Assembly (NCBI RefSeq): GCF_036867195.1
Contig: NZ_JBAJII010000001.1
Span: 3,162,001 to 3,226,000, forward strand
Length of the DNA stretch: 64,000 nucleotides
Origin: Arthrobacter sp. Soc17.1.1.1
Lineage (GTDB): Bacteria; Actinomycetota; Actinomycetes; Actinomycetales; Micrococcaceae
Direction: 5' to 3'
A program made the translations under genes and the position numbers. Position 1 is the first letter of the stretch, and every line of letters begins with the position of its first letter. The notes under the pieces are model-generated. The model did not search any database and had not been told where the DNA came from. It worked only from the letters and a program-made list of their open reading frames with translations. Below, piece after piece: positions 56,444-64,000 of this stretch.

Positions 56444-56763
56444 GATGCTGCTCCTTGCGTGGTGGATGACCGCGACGGCCGCGACGGATGCCGACCGGCC
56501 CTGATCATCAGTCTGCTTACTACCGTGACCGAGGCGGATCCATCGACGCAACCGGTTTCTTTTGCCCGGCGTGCAAGAACCTGGTGGGCGAAGGGGACGC
56601 CCGCGCGAGGACCGCCCGTGGCGCGCCCGCGGCGCGTCGGGCGCAGGCCGACGCCGGCGAGGGAGTTAGTAAGTGCCCTTGTTATCTCTTTGCCGCTTGC
56701 CTACAGTGAGGCGCAGTGCAGTCCCCGCTGCACGTCCACGATGGCAGATGCTAGGAGCGCTAC
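56444..56763. other. Divergent intergenic region before the PRC-barrel gene
   Basis: 320 bp holding promoters for two divergent genes. It is locally less GC-rich (for example around 56550-56565 and 56665-56705). A 73-codon plus-strand frame with CPAC and CPC motifs is present but has no ribosome binding site support. No clear operator was seen. Confidence 0.4.
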
Positions 56764-57600
56764 ATGATCACCTCGCACGATCTCGATCGCCTGACCACCG
56801 GCAAGGGCACGGTCTACACGAACGACGGCGACAAGCTCGGCTCGATCGGCGAACTGTACGTCGACGACAGCACCGGCCAGCCCAGCTGGGTGACCGTCAA
56901 CACGGGGCTCTTCGGCACCAAGGAGACCTTCGTGCCGCTGCAGGACGCTTCCGCCGACGGCAACGACCTCCGCGTCCCCTACACCAAGGACCTGGTGAAG
57001 GATGCGCCGTCCGTCGAGCGCGACGGGCACCTGAGCCCGGAGGAGGAGGAGCGCCTCTACCGGCACTACAGCATCGGGTCCGGCACGACGGCGACGGACA
57101 CGAGGACCACGACGACCACCACCTCGGACCAGGGGCGCGAGGCGCCCGGCTTCCAGCCCGGCGACGAGCGGGTGGACCGCTCGGACAGCCGCGGGATCGT
57201 CGGCCACGACACCTCCGGGCCGACGACCGATGACGCCATGACACGTTCGAAGGAGGAGGTCCGCGTCGGCACGGAGACGCACGAGGCCGGCAGGGCCCGC
57301 CTCCGCAAGCACGTGGTGACGGAGAACGTCAGCCAGACGGTCCCCGTGAGCCACGAGGAGGTCCGCGTGGAGCGGGAGCCCATCACGGAGGCCAACCGCG
57401 GTGACGCGTACGACGGACCGGCCATCAGCGAGGAGGAGCACGAGGTGATCCTGACCGAGGAGCGCCCGGTGGTCGAGAAGGAAGCCGTCCCCGTCGAGCG
57501 CGTGCGCCTCGACAAGGAGACGGTCACCGAGCAGCAGACCGTCAACGAGCAGGTGCGCGAAGAGCGCATCGAGACCGAAGGCGGCGGCACCGGCCGCTGA
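56764..57600 (+). CDS. PRC-barrel and DUF2382 domain protein
   Basis: 278 residues from ATG 56764, after TAGGAGC. The N-terminal PRC barrel (5-85) has GTVYTNDGDKLGSIGELYVDD and SWVTVNTGLFG. A Thr-rich linker (about 108-125) leads to a DUF2382 domain (160-275) with SKEEVRVGTETHEAGRARLRKHVVTE, VSHEEVRVEREPI and ERPVVEKEAVPVERVRLDKE. The protein is very acidic and probably cytoplasmic. The family is linked to general stress responses in soil actinobacteria; no enzymatic role is known. Confidence 0.93.
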   Translation: MITSHDLDRLTTGKGTVYTNDGDKLGSIGELYVDDSTGQPSWVTVNTGLFGTKETFVPLQDASADGNDLRVPYTKDLVKDAPSVERDGHLSPEEEERLYRHYSIGSGTTATDTRTTTTTTSDQGREAPGFQPGDERVDRSDSRGIVGHDTSGPTTDDAMTRSKEEVRVGTETHEAGRARLRKHVVTENVSQTVPVSHEEVRVEREPITEANRGDAYDGPAISEEEHEVILTEERPVVEKEAVPVERVRLDKETVTEQQTVNEQVREERIETEGGGTGR

Positions 57601-57687
57601 CGCTCCGCCCGACCGACACCGCTCGATCGACACCGCTCGACCGATCGGCTCGGCACGGCTGATCGGCACGGCTGATCGGCACCGGAC

Positions 57688-57723
57688 GACTGATGGGCGC
57701 GCCGCGTGGCGCGCCCATCAGTC
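57688..57723. terminator. Strong terminator after the PRC-barrel gene
   Basis: 16-bp perfect stem GACTGATGGGCGCGCC with loop GCGT. Confidence 0.88.
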
Positions 57724-57739
57724 ATGTAGAACCCTCGAC

Positions 57740-57770
57740 GGCGGGCCCGTTCACCGGGAGCGGGCCCGCC
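57740..57770. terminator. Second hairpin, end of the GH3 operon
   Basis: 10-bp perfect stem GGCGGGCCCG / CGGGCCCGCC, 16 bp from the preceding hairpin; probably serves the minus-strand operon. Confidence 0.75.
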
Positions 57771-57800
57771 GTTCGCGGAAGGGGACCGGCCGAGGCGCCG

Positions 57801-60137
57801 TCAGAGCGACGTGATCGTCACGTCGCAGTGCAGCCGCCGGGTGTGGTCGACCTGCCGGATGCCTCCGGTCAGGTCGAGCAGCACGGCGGCCCGGATGTCA
57901 CCGCTCGACGCGCCGAGGCGCAGTTCGAGGGCACCCGGCTCGATGATCCGAACCCCGTCCCGCCCGGTGAAGGACGCGACGTCGGCGGGCACGGTGAACG
58001 CGACACGCGCCGAGGACCCCGCCGTGAGCGGTACCCGCGCGTAGCCGACCAGCCGCTGCACGGGCCGCACCACCGAGGCCACAGGATCGTGCAGGTAGAG
58101 CTGCACCACCTCGACGCCGTCGCGCTCCCCCGCGTTCGTCACGGTGACCGTGAGGCCGACCTCGCCGTCGGTCGCGATGGAGTCCGCCGTCGATGCCGCA
58201 TCGCTCCACTCGAAGTGCGTGTAGCCGAGGCCGTGGCCGAAGGGGAACGCGGCCGTCGGGTCGATGTTGGACACCCCGCTGGACTGCGCCAGGGGCGCCG
58301 CCAGGTAGGTGGACGGCTGGGCGCCCGGTGATCCCGGGATACTGACGGGCAGCCGGCCTGCCGGGTTGATGCGTCCGCTGAGCACCCCGGCGACGGCACC
58401 GGCCCCCTCCTCCCCCGGGAAGAAGCCCTGCACGATCGCCGCAGCCTCGCCCGCTGCGGTCCCGAGCGCATACGGGCGCCCGGTCAGCAGCACCACGACG
58501 ACGGGCTTCCCGGTGGCGAGCAGACCCTCGAGGAGCTGCTGCTGCACGCCGGGCAGGTCGAGCGATTCGGCGTCGCACCCCTCGCCGCTGGTTCCCCGCC
58601 CGAAGAGGCCGGCCCTGTCCCCGAGGACGGCGACGACGACGTCCGCACCACGCGCGACCGCGAGGGCCTCGTCGAAGCCGGTCGTCGCGCGCCCGTCGAT
58701 GGTGCAGCCGGCCGCCGTCGTGATCTCGCTGCCGGGGAACTCGTCGCGGAGCGCGTCCGCGACGGTGGGGATCTCCAGTCCGAGCTCGACCTCGGGGTGC
58801 TGCTCGCCGACGTGGGCCGGGAACGAGTAGCAGCCGAGGAACGCGCGGTGGGTATCGGCGTTCGGGCCGATCAGCGCGATGCGCGGCGCCGCTGCCAGGG
58901 GCAGGACGCCGGAGTTACCCACCAGGACGATCGACTGCTCGGCCAGCCGGCGGGCGATGTCCCGGTTGCCCGCCGGGTCCAGGTCGACGACGGGCGCCCC
59001 GCCGCCGGCAAGGGCTGACGGTACGGCGGACCAGTCCGGATCGAGCAGCCCCAGGTCCAGCTTCTGCCGCAGCACGCGGCGCAGCGCGCGGTCCACGAGC
59101 GCCTCGTCGATCGTGCCGCCGTCGATCTCTGCGAGGAGGTGGTCGCCGAAGGTGTGCACGGTGGGGAGCTCGACGTCGACCCCGGCGGTCAGCGCGGCGG
59201 CGGCGGCCTCACCGAGGGTCCCCGCGACGCGGTGGAGCTCCTTCAGGAAGGCGATGCCGAAGTAGTCGGCGACCACCGTGCCGTCGAAGCCCCAGGTGTC
59301 GCGGAGCAGCGAGGTCAGGAGCGAGGCGTCGGCCGCGGTGGGCACGCCGTCGATGTCCGTGTAGGCGTGCATCACGGAGCGGACGCCGGATTCCCGGATC
59401 GCCATCTCGAACGGCGGCAGGAGGACATCCGCCCGCTCGCGTTCGCCGATGGACACGGGGGCGAGGTTGCGGCCGGCCTTCGACGCGGAGTACCCGACGA
59501 AGTGCTTGAGCGTGGCGACGATCCCGGCCCGCTCGAGTCCCTGCACGTACGCCGTCGCGATGGTCCCGATCAGGTAGGGGTCCTCGCCGATGGTCTCCTC
59601 GACCCTGCCCCAGCGGGCGTCGCGGACGACGTCGAGCACGGGGGCGAGGCCCTGGTGGACGCCGACGGAGCGGAGGTCCGTGCCGATGGCCGAGGACATG
59701 GTCCGTACGAGGTCGGGGTCGAAGGTGGCTCCCCAGGCGAGGGGCACCGGGTAGGCCGTGGCCTTCCAGGCCGCGAACCCGGCGAGGCATTCCTCGTGGA
59801 CGAGGGCGGGGATGCCGAAGCGGTTCGCCGCCGTGATGCGCTCCTGGGTGCGCTGCAGTGACAGGGCGCCGAGTCCCGGTTCCACGGGGGCGGTGCCGAA
59901 GGGCCGGGTCAGCTGGCCGAGCCCGTGCGGCAGGAGCTCGTCGAGGTCCACGGCCTCGTTCATCTCGTGCTGGTGGGGGGCCACCTCGCCGCCCTCGGTG
60001 TTGGCTCCGACCCAGACGCCGACCAGCTGCGCGACCTTCTCGCGCAGCGTCATCGCCTGGATGAGGGTCTCCACCCGGTCCTCGGGTGCTGCGGCGGTGT
60101 CCCGCCACGGGGCGTCGTTCAGTGTTGTCTCAGTCAT
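57801..60137 (-). CDS. Glycoside hydrolase family 3, probable beta-xylosidase
   Basis: 778 residues from ATG 60137 (GGAAAG upstream); a GTG at 60143 overlapping the permease stop is an alternative. No signal peptide, so it acts in the cytoplasm on imported xylo-oligosaccharides. The GH3 barrel includes LAPVLDVVRDARWGRVEETIGEDPYL, KHFVGYSASKAGRN and the nucleophile Asp291 (GTVVADYFGI). The second domain (about 380-600) has GPNADTHRAFLGCYSF and PVVVVLLTGRPYALG, and a fibronectin III-like domain closes it. It is the last gene of the binding protein-permease-permease operon, which supports xyloside rather than glucoside hydrolysis, though other beta-glycosides are possible. Confidence 0.92.
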   Translation of the reverse strand: MTETTLNDAPWRDTAAAPEDRVETLIQAMTLREKVAQLVGVWVGANTEGGEVAPHQHEMNEAVDLDELLPHGLGQLTRPFGTAPVEPGLGALSLQRTQERITAANRFGIPALVHEECLAGFAAWKATAYPVPLAWGATFDPDLVRTMSSAIGTDLRSVGVHQGLAPVLDVVRDARWGRVEETIGEDPYLIGTIATAYVQGLERAGIVATLKHFVGYSASKAGRNLAPVSIGERERADVLLPPFEMAIRESGVRSVMHAYTDIDGVPTAADASLLTSLLRDTWGFDGTVVADYFGIAFLKELHRVAGTLGEAAAAALTAGVDVELPTVHTFGDHLLAEIDGGTIDEALVDRALRRVLRQKLDLGLLDPDWSAVPSALAGGGAPVVDLDPAGNRDIARRLAEQSIVLVGNSGVLPLAAAPRIALIGPNADTHRAFLGCYSFPAHVGEQHPEVELGLEIPTVADALRDEFPGSEITTAAGCTIDGRATTGFDEALAVARGADVVVAVLGDRAGLFGRGTSGEGCDAESLDLPGVQQQLLEGLLATGKPVVVVLLTGRPYALGTAAGEAAAIVQGFFPGEEGAGAVAGVLSGRINPAGRLPVSIPGSPGAQPSTYLAAPLAQSSGVSNIDPTAAFPFGHGLGYTHFEWSDAASTADSIATDGEVGLTVTVTNAGERDGVEVVQLYLHDPVASVVRPVQRLVGYARVPLTAGSSARVAFTVPADVASFTGRDGVRIIEPGALELRLGASSGDIRAAVLLDLTGGIRQVDHTRRLHCDVTITSL

Positions 60138-60139
60138 GG

Positions 60140-60958
60140 TCACTTTCCGCCAGCGCCCATGAGGCCCTGGACAAGCGCGCGGCGCGCGAACAGGTAGACG
60201 AGCAGGACGGGCACCATCGAGAGTGTGACCGCGGCGAGCAGCCCCGGGATGTTGATGCCGTACTGCGTCTGGAAGTTGAAGAGGCCGAGGGTCACCACGC
60301 GGGTGCTCTCGGACTGGGTGAGGATCAGCGGGAACAGGAATCCGTTCCAGGCCTGCAGGGCGGAGAACACGGCGATCGTGGAGATCCCGCCCTTGGACAG
60401 CGGCAGCACCAGGCGGAAGAACGCCCGGGCCGGGCTGGCCCCGTCCATGGCCATCGCCTCGTACAGCTCACCGGTGATGTCACGCATGGTCCCGCTGAGG
60501 ATCAGGGTGCAGATCGGCAGCGCGAACGCGGCGGTGGGCAGGATGATGCCGAGCAGGTTGTCGTAGAGTCCCACGGCGTTGATCAGGTAGAACACGGGCA
60601 CGATCACGGCCTGCGCCGGGATCGCGAGGCCCAGCAGGAAGAAGCGGAACACGAACGATGCCGCCCGGCTCTGGCTGCGCACGATCGCGTAGCTGAGCGG
60701 CGGGACGAGCAGGAGCACGATGGCGACGACGCCGACGGTGACCACCACGGTGTTGAGGAAGTACCGGCCGAAGCCGCTGGTGATCGCGTCCGCGTAGTTC
60801 TGCAGCGTGAAGCTCGTGGGGAAGGACAGCGGACCGTTGTCGCCGAACTCCTCCCGCGTCTGGAAGGTGCCCGAGAGCATCACGTACAGCGGGATCGCGA
60901 CGACCAGCAGCCAGGCGAACGAGCCGATGCCGGCGAGATAATTGGGACGGGTCTTCAT
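60140..60958 (-). CDS. Sugar ABC transporter permease (MalG type)
   Basis: 272 residues, ATG 60958 overlapping the upstream permease stop by one base. It has six helices and an extracytoplasmic loop SFPTSFTLQNYADAITS. The EAA loop (YEAMAMDGASPARAFFRLVLPLSKGG) contacts the ATPase. This is the CUT1 class used for oligosaccharides. No ATPase gene is in this operon; actinobacterial CUT1 systems often share one MsiK-type ATPase encoded elsewhere. Confidence 0.94.
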   Translation of the reverse strand: MKTRPNYLAGIGSFAWLLVVAIPLYVMLSGTFQTREEFGDNGPLSFPTSFTLQNYADAITSGFGRYFLNTVVVTVGVVAIVLLLVPPLSYAIVRSQSRAASFVFRFFLLGLAIPAQAVIVPVFYLINAVGLYDNLLGIILPTAAFALPICTLILSGTMRDITGELYEAMAMDGASPARAFFRLVLPLSKGGISTIAVFSALQAWNGFLFPLILTQSESTRVVTLGLFNFQTQYGINIPGLLAAVTLSMVPVLLVYLFARRALVQGLMGAGGK

Positions 60959-61905
60959 CACAGGCCTTCCAGCGAGCTGTTCATCTTGTCGTAGCCGGAC
61001 ACCTTGACCACCACGAGGGAGATCAGGGTGGCGACGACCACGAGCACGAGGGCGATCGCGCTGCCGACGCCGAAGTCGAAGCTCTGGAACGCCTCCTGGT
61101 ACATGTAGAAGGCGGTGATGGTGGTGTCGGTCCCCGGCCCGCCGTTGGTCAGGATCAGCACGGTCTCGAAGGTCGTCAGGCCGCCCACCACCATCAGGAT
61201 GATCGAGGTGATCGCCGTGTTGCGCAGCTGCGGCAGGGTGATGGAGAAGAACTGCCGCACCATGCCCGCGCCGTCGATGGACGCGGCCTGGTAGAGCACG
61301 GGCGGGATGCCCTTGGCCGCGCCCTGGTAGATGAGGGTGTGGAAGGGCGTGAACTGCCACATGCCCACGAAGATGAGGACGCCGATGGCGCCGGCCTGCG
61401 TACCGAGCAGGTTGCCGTCACCGAAGAGCCACGGGAGCTGGCCCGGGAGGCCGAAGTTCGGATCGAGCAGGGCGCGCCACAGCACCGAGATGGCGGCCGA
61501 GGACAGCAGCAGCGGGATGAAGTAGATGGCGCTGAGGACGGCACGGTTGCGCTGGTGACCCGCGGCCCAGACGCCGAGCAGGATGCTCAGCGGTGTCTGC
61601 GTCACCACGCCGAGCACGATGAACAGCAGGCTGAGCCAGAGGCTCTTGAGCATCACGGGGTCGGCGACGAGCGTCTCCCAGTTCTCGAGCCCCACGAACT
61701 CCGGATCGCCGAGGCCGCTCCACGAGGTGAAGGACAGGACGGCGACCGCTGCGAGCGGCACGAGCGCGAAGAGCGCGAAGAAGATGGTGGCGGGCAGGGC
61801 CCAGGCGAAGCCGGGGCGCCCCACGGAGGAGGCGCCCGAGCGGGCCGGGCGGCTCGTGGTCGAGCCGCCCGGCGCTGCCTGCCTGCGGGTTGCAAGCGTC
61901 GTCAT
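60958..61905 (-). CDS. Sugar ABC transporter permease (MalF type)
   Basis: 315 residues. After a disordered Arg/Ser/Gly-rich N-terminus (to about 30) come six helices, starting FAWALPATIFFALFALVPLA. FVGLENWETLVADPV is the usual CUT1 first-loop motif. The EAA loop reads YQAASIDGAGMVRQFFSITLP. ATG 61905 lies 8 bp after the binding protein stop. It pairs with the downstream MalG-type subunit. Confidence 0.94.
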   Translation of the reverse strand: MTTLATRRQAAPGGSTTSRPARSGASSVGRPGFAWALPATIFFALFALVPLAAVAVLSFTSWSGLGDPEFVGLENWETLVADPVMLKSLWLSLLFIVLGVVTQTPLSILLGVWAAGHQRNRAVLSAIYFIPLLLSSAAISVLWRALLDPNFGLPGQLPWLFGDGNLLGTQAGAIGVLIFVGMWQFTPFHTLIYQGAAKGIPPVLYQAASIDGAGMVRQFFSITLPQLRNTAITSIILMVVGGLTTFETVLILTNGGPGTDTTITAFYMYQEAFQSFDFGVGSAIALVLVVVATLISLVVVKVSGYDKMNSSLEGL

Positions 61906-61913
61906 GATCGGTC

Positions 61914-63215
61914 CTACAGTCCCTGCATCGCCTTGATGAAGCCGTCTTCATCGATCTGGCCGCTGAAGAACTGGGACACGGCGGTGTGGATGGTGACGGT
62001 CGCCTCGGGCGGGTACGCCTGATCCCAGGACAGCTGGAAGTTGGGCGCATCCTTGACGAGCTCGAACTGGTACGTGGCGTACTCGGGGTTCGAGGCCTGG
62101 TCGAGGAACTGCTCGGTGTTGGTGGTGGTGGGCAGGTTACCGATGGCGATCTGCTCCTGGACGAACTCGTCGGAGTACATGAGCTTCAGGAACTCGGCGG
62201 CCTCCTCCGGGTACCGGGTGTCCTTGTGCACGGAGTAGAAGTTGTTGGTGTTGCCGGCGAGGTTGGCGGGGTCACCCTTGCCGCCCTCGATCTCGGGGAA
62301 CTCGCTGTAGCCGAGCGAGTTCTCAGCGAACTCGGGATTGGCGTCGAGGTGCGTCGCGTAGGCCCAGGAACCCATGAGCTCGAACCCGGCCCTGCCGCTG
62401 GAGAGCAGGGTGGGCGAGCCGCCGTCGGTGAACTTCACCGAGTCGAAGTTGGTGCCGAAGGCACCGGCGTCGATGAGTTCGCGAAGCATGCCGAGGGCCT
62501 CGCGGCTCTCCTCGGAGTCCCACACCTCGGTGTCGCCGTCGAGCGCGGCCTGGAAGAGTTCCGGTCCGGCCACGCGGTCGAACACGTACTGGAACCACAT
62601 CTGGGTGGGCCACTGGTCCGCTCCACCGAGGGCGATCGGCGTGACGCCTGCGGCCTTCAGCTTCTCGACGTCCTCCAGCAGCTCGTCCCAGGTGGCGGGA
62701 GGGGCGTCGATGCCGGCCTGCTGCAGCACCTCGGAGTTGTTGAAGAGCATGACCGGCTGGGTGCCGCGCATCGGGATGCCGTAGCTCTTGTCGTCGACGA
62801 CGGCCGTGTTGAAGACCGAGGGCAGGAAGGCATCCTTGAGCTGCGGGTCCTCCTCGATGAAGTCGTCGAGCGGCAGGAGGAGGTCGGCCTTCACGAAGTT
62901 CGCGATGCTGCCGCCACCCCAGTTGAAGAAGACGTCCGGAGCGGAGTCCGTGTCGATGATGGTCTGCAGCTTGGTCTGGTAGTCCGCGCCGGGGATCGTG
63001 TCGAGCACGACCTTGACGTCGGAGGTCTCGTTGAACTTCTCGACCATGGCCTGCTCGACCTTGTTGCTGGCGTCGCCGTAGACCGCGACGTGCAGCTCGT
63101 TCTCGGGCCGGCTCGAGGCGTCGCCGCCGCCGCCACCGCACCCGGCAAGGGTGAAGCCCAGCATCATGACCGCGGTGCCCGCAAGAGTGCGGGACATCCA
63201 GGTTCGGTTGTTCAT
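61914..63215 (-). CDS. Sugar-binding lipoprotein of a CUT1 ABC importer (xylo-oligosaccharide, inferred)
   Basis: 433 residues from ATG 63215, preceded by GAGAGGCG. The lipobox FTLAGC places the lipidated Cys at residue 26, followed by a Gly-rich spacer. The family 1 binding-protein fold is seen in ELHVAVYGDASNKVEQAMVEKF, APDVFFNWGGGSIANF, YGIPMRGTQPVMLFNN and PEEAAEFLKLMYSDEF. It heads an operon with two permeases and a GH3 enzyme and diverges from a LacI regulator. Promoter, operators and a Crp site lie upstream. The ligand is inferred from context; xylobiose to xylotetraose is most likely. Confidence 0.93.
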   Translation of the reverse strand: MNNRTWMSRTLAGTAVMMLGFTLAGCGGGGGDASSRPENELHVAVYGDASNKVEQAMVEKFNETSDVKVVLDTIPGADYQTKLQTIIDTDSAPDVFFNWGGGSIANFVKADLLLPLDDFIEEDPQLKDAFLPSVFNTAVVDDKSYGIPMRGTQPVMLFNNSEVLQQAGIDAPPATWDELLEDVEKLKAAGVTPIALGGADQWPTQMWFQYVFDRVAGPELFQAALDGDTEVWDSEESREALGMLRELIDAGAFGTNFDSVKFTDGGSPTLLSSGRAGFELMGSWAYATHLDANPEFAENSLGYSEFPEIEGGKGDPANLAGNTNNFYSVHKDTRYPEEAAEFLKLMYSDEFVQEQIAIGNLPTTTNTEQFLDQASNPEYATYQFELVKDAPNFQLSWDQAYPPEATVTIHTAVSQFFSGQIDEDGFIKAMQGL

Positions 63216-63229
63216 CGTTGAACGCCTCT

Positions 63230-63301
63230 CGAAAGTTTCGATCATATGATCGAAAGTGGTGTTGTCGCATGAGTGTATGTAGCGCTCCTCGGCAAATGCA
63301 A
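63230..63301 (-). promoter_or_regulatory. Promoter and LacI-type operators of the oligosaccharide operon
   Basis: Minus strand: -35 TTGCAT (63301-63296), 18-bp spacer, -10 TACACT (63277-63272). Downstream lie a perfect 20-bp palindrome TTTCGATCATATGATCGAAA (63236-63255) and the overlapping CGAAAGTTTCG (63230-63240). The latter resembles CGAA-N-TTCG-type operators of actinobacterial xylan and xyloside repressors. Confidence 0.72.
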
Positions 63302-63308
63302 GGCGGCG

Positions 63309-63324
63309 TGTGCAGCGGGTCACA
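63309..63324. promoter_or_regulatory. Candidate Crp site before the oligosaccharide operon
   Basis: TGTGCAGCGGGTCACA matches TGTGA-N6-TCACA at nine of ten half-site bases. Its centre is about 51 bp upstream of the predicted transcription start of the transporter operon, also within the promoter region of the divergent lacI gene. Confidence 0.6.
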
Positions 63325-63380
63325 TTCTGCGACGAGCGGCGTCCGATGGCCCGCGAATACGCGGGGGTAAGCTATCGCTC

Positions 63381-64000
63381 ATGTCGATTCCGGCGGACGA
63401 ACCGCGCGTCACCCTCGCCCACCTTGCCGCGCAGGCAGGGGTGTCCCTCTCCACGATCTCCAAGGTGCTCAACGGGCGCACCGACGTGTCGCCGAAAACC
63501 CGGGCGAAAGTTGAGGAGCTCCTCGAGGAGAACGGCTACCGGCGGCGCAAGGTCTCGACGGCCAAGGCGGGCCTGGTGGAACTGGTGTTCCACGAGCTGG
63601 AGAGCGCCTGGGCCCTCGAACTCATCCGGGGCGTGGAGAACGTGGCCCGCAGCCATGGCCTGAGCGTCGTCCTCACGGAGACCGGTTCGCGGCACGCCCC
63701 CGGACCGGAGTGGATCGAGGGCGTCATGTCGAGGCGGCCCGCCGGCGTGGTCCTCGTGTTCTCGGAACTGCCCCAGGACTTCCGTACGAAGCTGGAGGCC
63801 AGGTCCATCCCGTTCGTGATCATCGACCCTGCAGGCGATCCGTCACCCGACGTCCCCTCGGTGGGGTCGGCCAACTGGTCCGGCGGGATGATGGCCACAC
63901 GGCACCTGATCGACCTGGGCCATACGCGGATCGCGGCGATCAGCGGGCCGGAGGACATGATGTGCTCCCTCGCGAGGATCGACGGATACCGCTCGGCCAT
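63381..64000 (+). CDS. LacI-family regulator of the oligosaccharide operon (C-terminus outside window)
   Basis: 206 codons are visible from ATG 63381, about 60% of a normal LacI protein. The helix-turn-helix is VTLAHLAAQAGVSLSTISKV then LNGRTDVSPKTRAKV. The start of the sugar-binding domain follows (GLVELVFHELESAWALELI). It is a clear paralogue of the regulator at 50185. At the two recognition positions before the conserved T it has Leu-Ser where the other has Val-Pro, which predicts different operators. Divergent from the binding-protein operon, whose 20-bp palindrome is the likely target. Confidence 0.92.
   Translation, partial: MSIPADEPRVTLAHLAAQAGVSLSTISKVLNGRTDVSPKTRAKVEELLEENGYRRRKVSTAKAGLVELVFHELESAWALELIRGVENVARSHGLSVVLTETGSRHAPGPEWIEGVMSRRPAGVVLVFSELPQDFRTKLEARSIPFVIIDPAGDPSPDVPSVGSANWSGGMMATRHLIDLGHTRIAAISGPEDMMCSLARIDGYRSA

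Noticed and set aside
56488..56709. 73-codon plus-strand frame with CPAC and CPC motifs before the PRC-barrel gene
   Set aside because: No ribosome binding site, promoter-region location, and no known family. The Cys motifs are probably chance.

Overview
The window is high-GC DNA with strong actinobacterial codon bias and very dense gene packing. Protein families and gene order point to a Micrococcaceae member close to Arthrobacter. The block acs, marP, nth, crp, ridA, DUF4177, class A PBP, metallophosphoesterase matches, in content and partly in order, the M. tuberculosis Rv3667-Rv3683 neighbourhood. purF, purM and a sterol-carrier-like gene also sit together as in mycobacteria. The genus is an inference; the phylum is secure. 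No prophage, transposase, CRISPR array or rRNA was seen. One tRNA (Pro, CGG) is present.

Layout. 1-5.7 kb: nth (cut by the window edge), a membrane protein, acetyl-CoA synthetase, and ohr divergent from a TetR regulator. 5.8-14.7 kb: an MHS-type transporter with type II dehydroquinase, then an oligopeptide/nickel-type ABC system split into a plus-strand fused double ATPase and a minus-strand dppA-dppB-dppC cluster. 14.8-23 kb: a frameshifted DUF2332 gene, the MarP-like protease, Crp, the DUF4177-RidA-NUDIX cluster, a class A penicillin-binding protein and a metallophosphoesterase. 23-31.5 kb: a heterodimeric ABC exporter, tRNA-Pro, a large SF2 helicase with C-terminal membrane segments, and a secreted beta-propeller protein. 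31.7-45.5 kb: purine genes purD-purC and purF-purM, interrupted by a membrane molybdopterin oxidoreductase, a secreted subtilase, an asparaginase and membrane proteins. 45.6-64 kb: mainly a xylan-utilisation region, with a stress-type cluster inside it (oxidoreductase/MarR, a four-helix membrane protein, a PRC-barrel protein).

The xylan genes form a coherent pathway. Two secreted GH10 xylanases, one fused to a CE4 deacetylase, cut acetylated xylan outside the cell. A lipoprotein plus two permeases import the oligosaccharides; the ATPase is not encoded in the window. A cytoplasmic GH3 enzyme releases xylose, and XylA and XylB feed it to the pentose phosphate pathway. Two paralogous LacI regulators each diverge from a target operon that carries clear palindromic operators just downstream of a recognisable promoter. 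xylA has a different, XylR-like palindrome. Candidate Crp sites lie before acs, crp and the xylo-oligosaccharide transporter.

Nearly every convergent gene pair is separated by a strong perfect or near-perfect hairpin, which supports the gene boundaries given here. The items most worth following up are the membrane-anchored helicase, the CE4-GH10 fusion with its regulatory circuit, the oxidoreductase with an internal twin-arginine motif, and the TetR-controlled ohr promoter.
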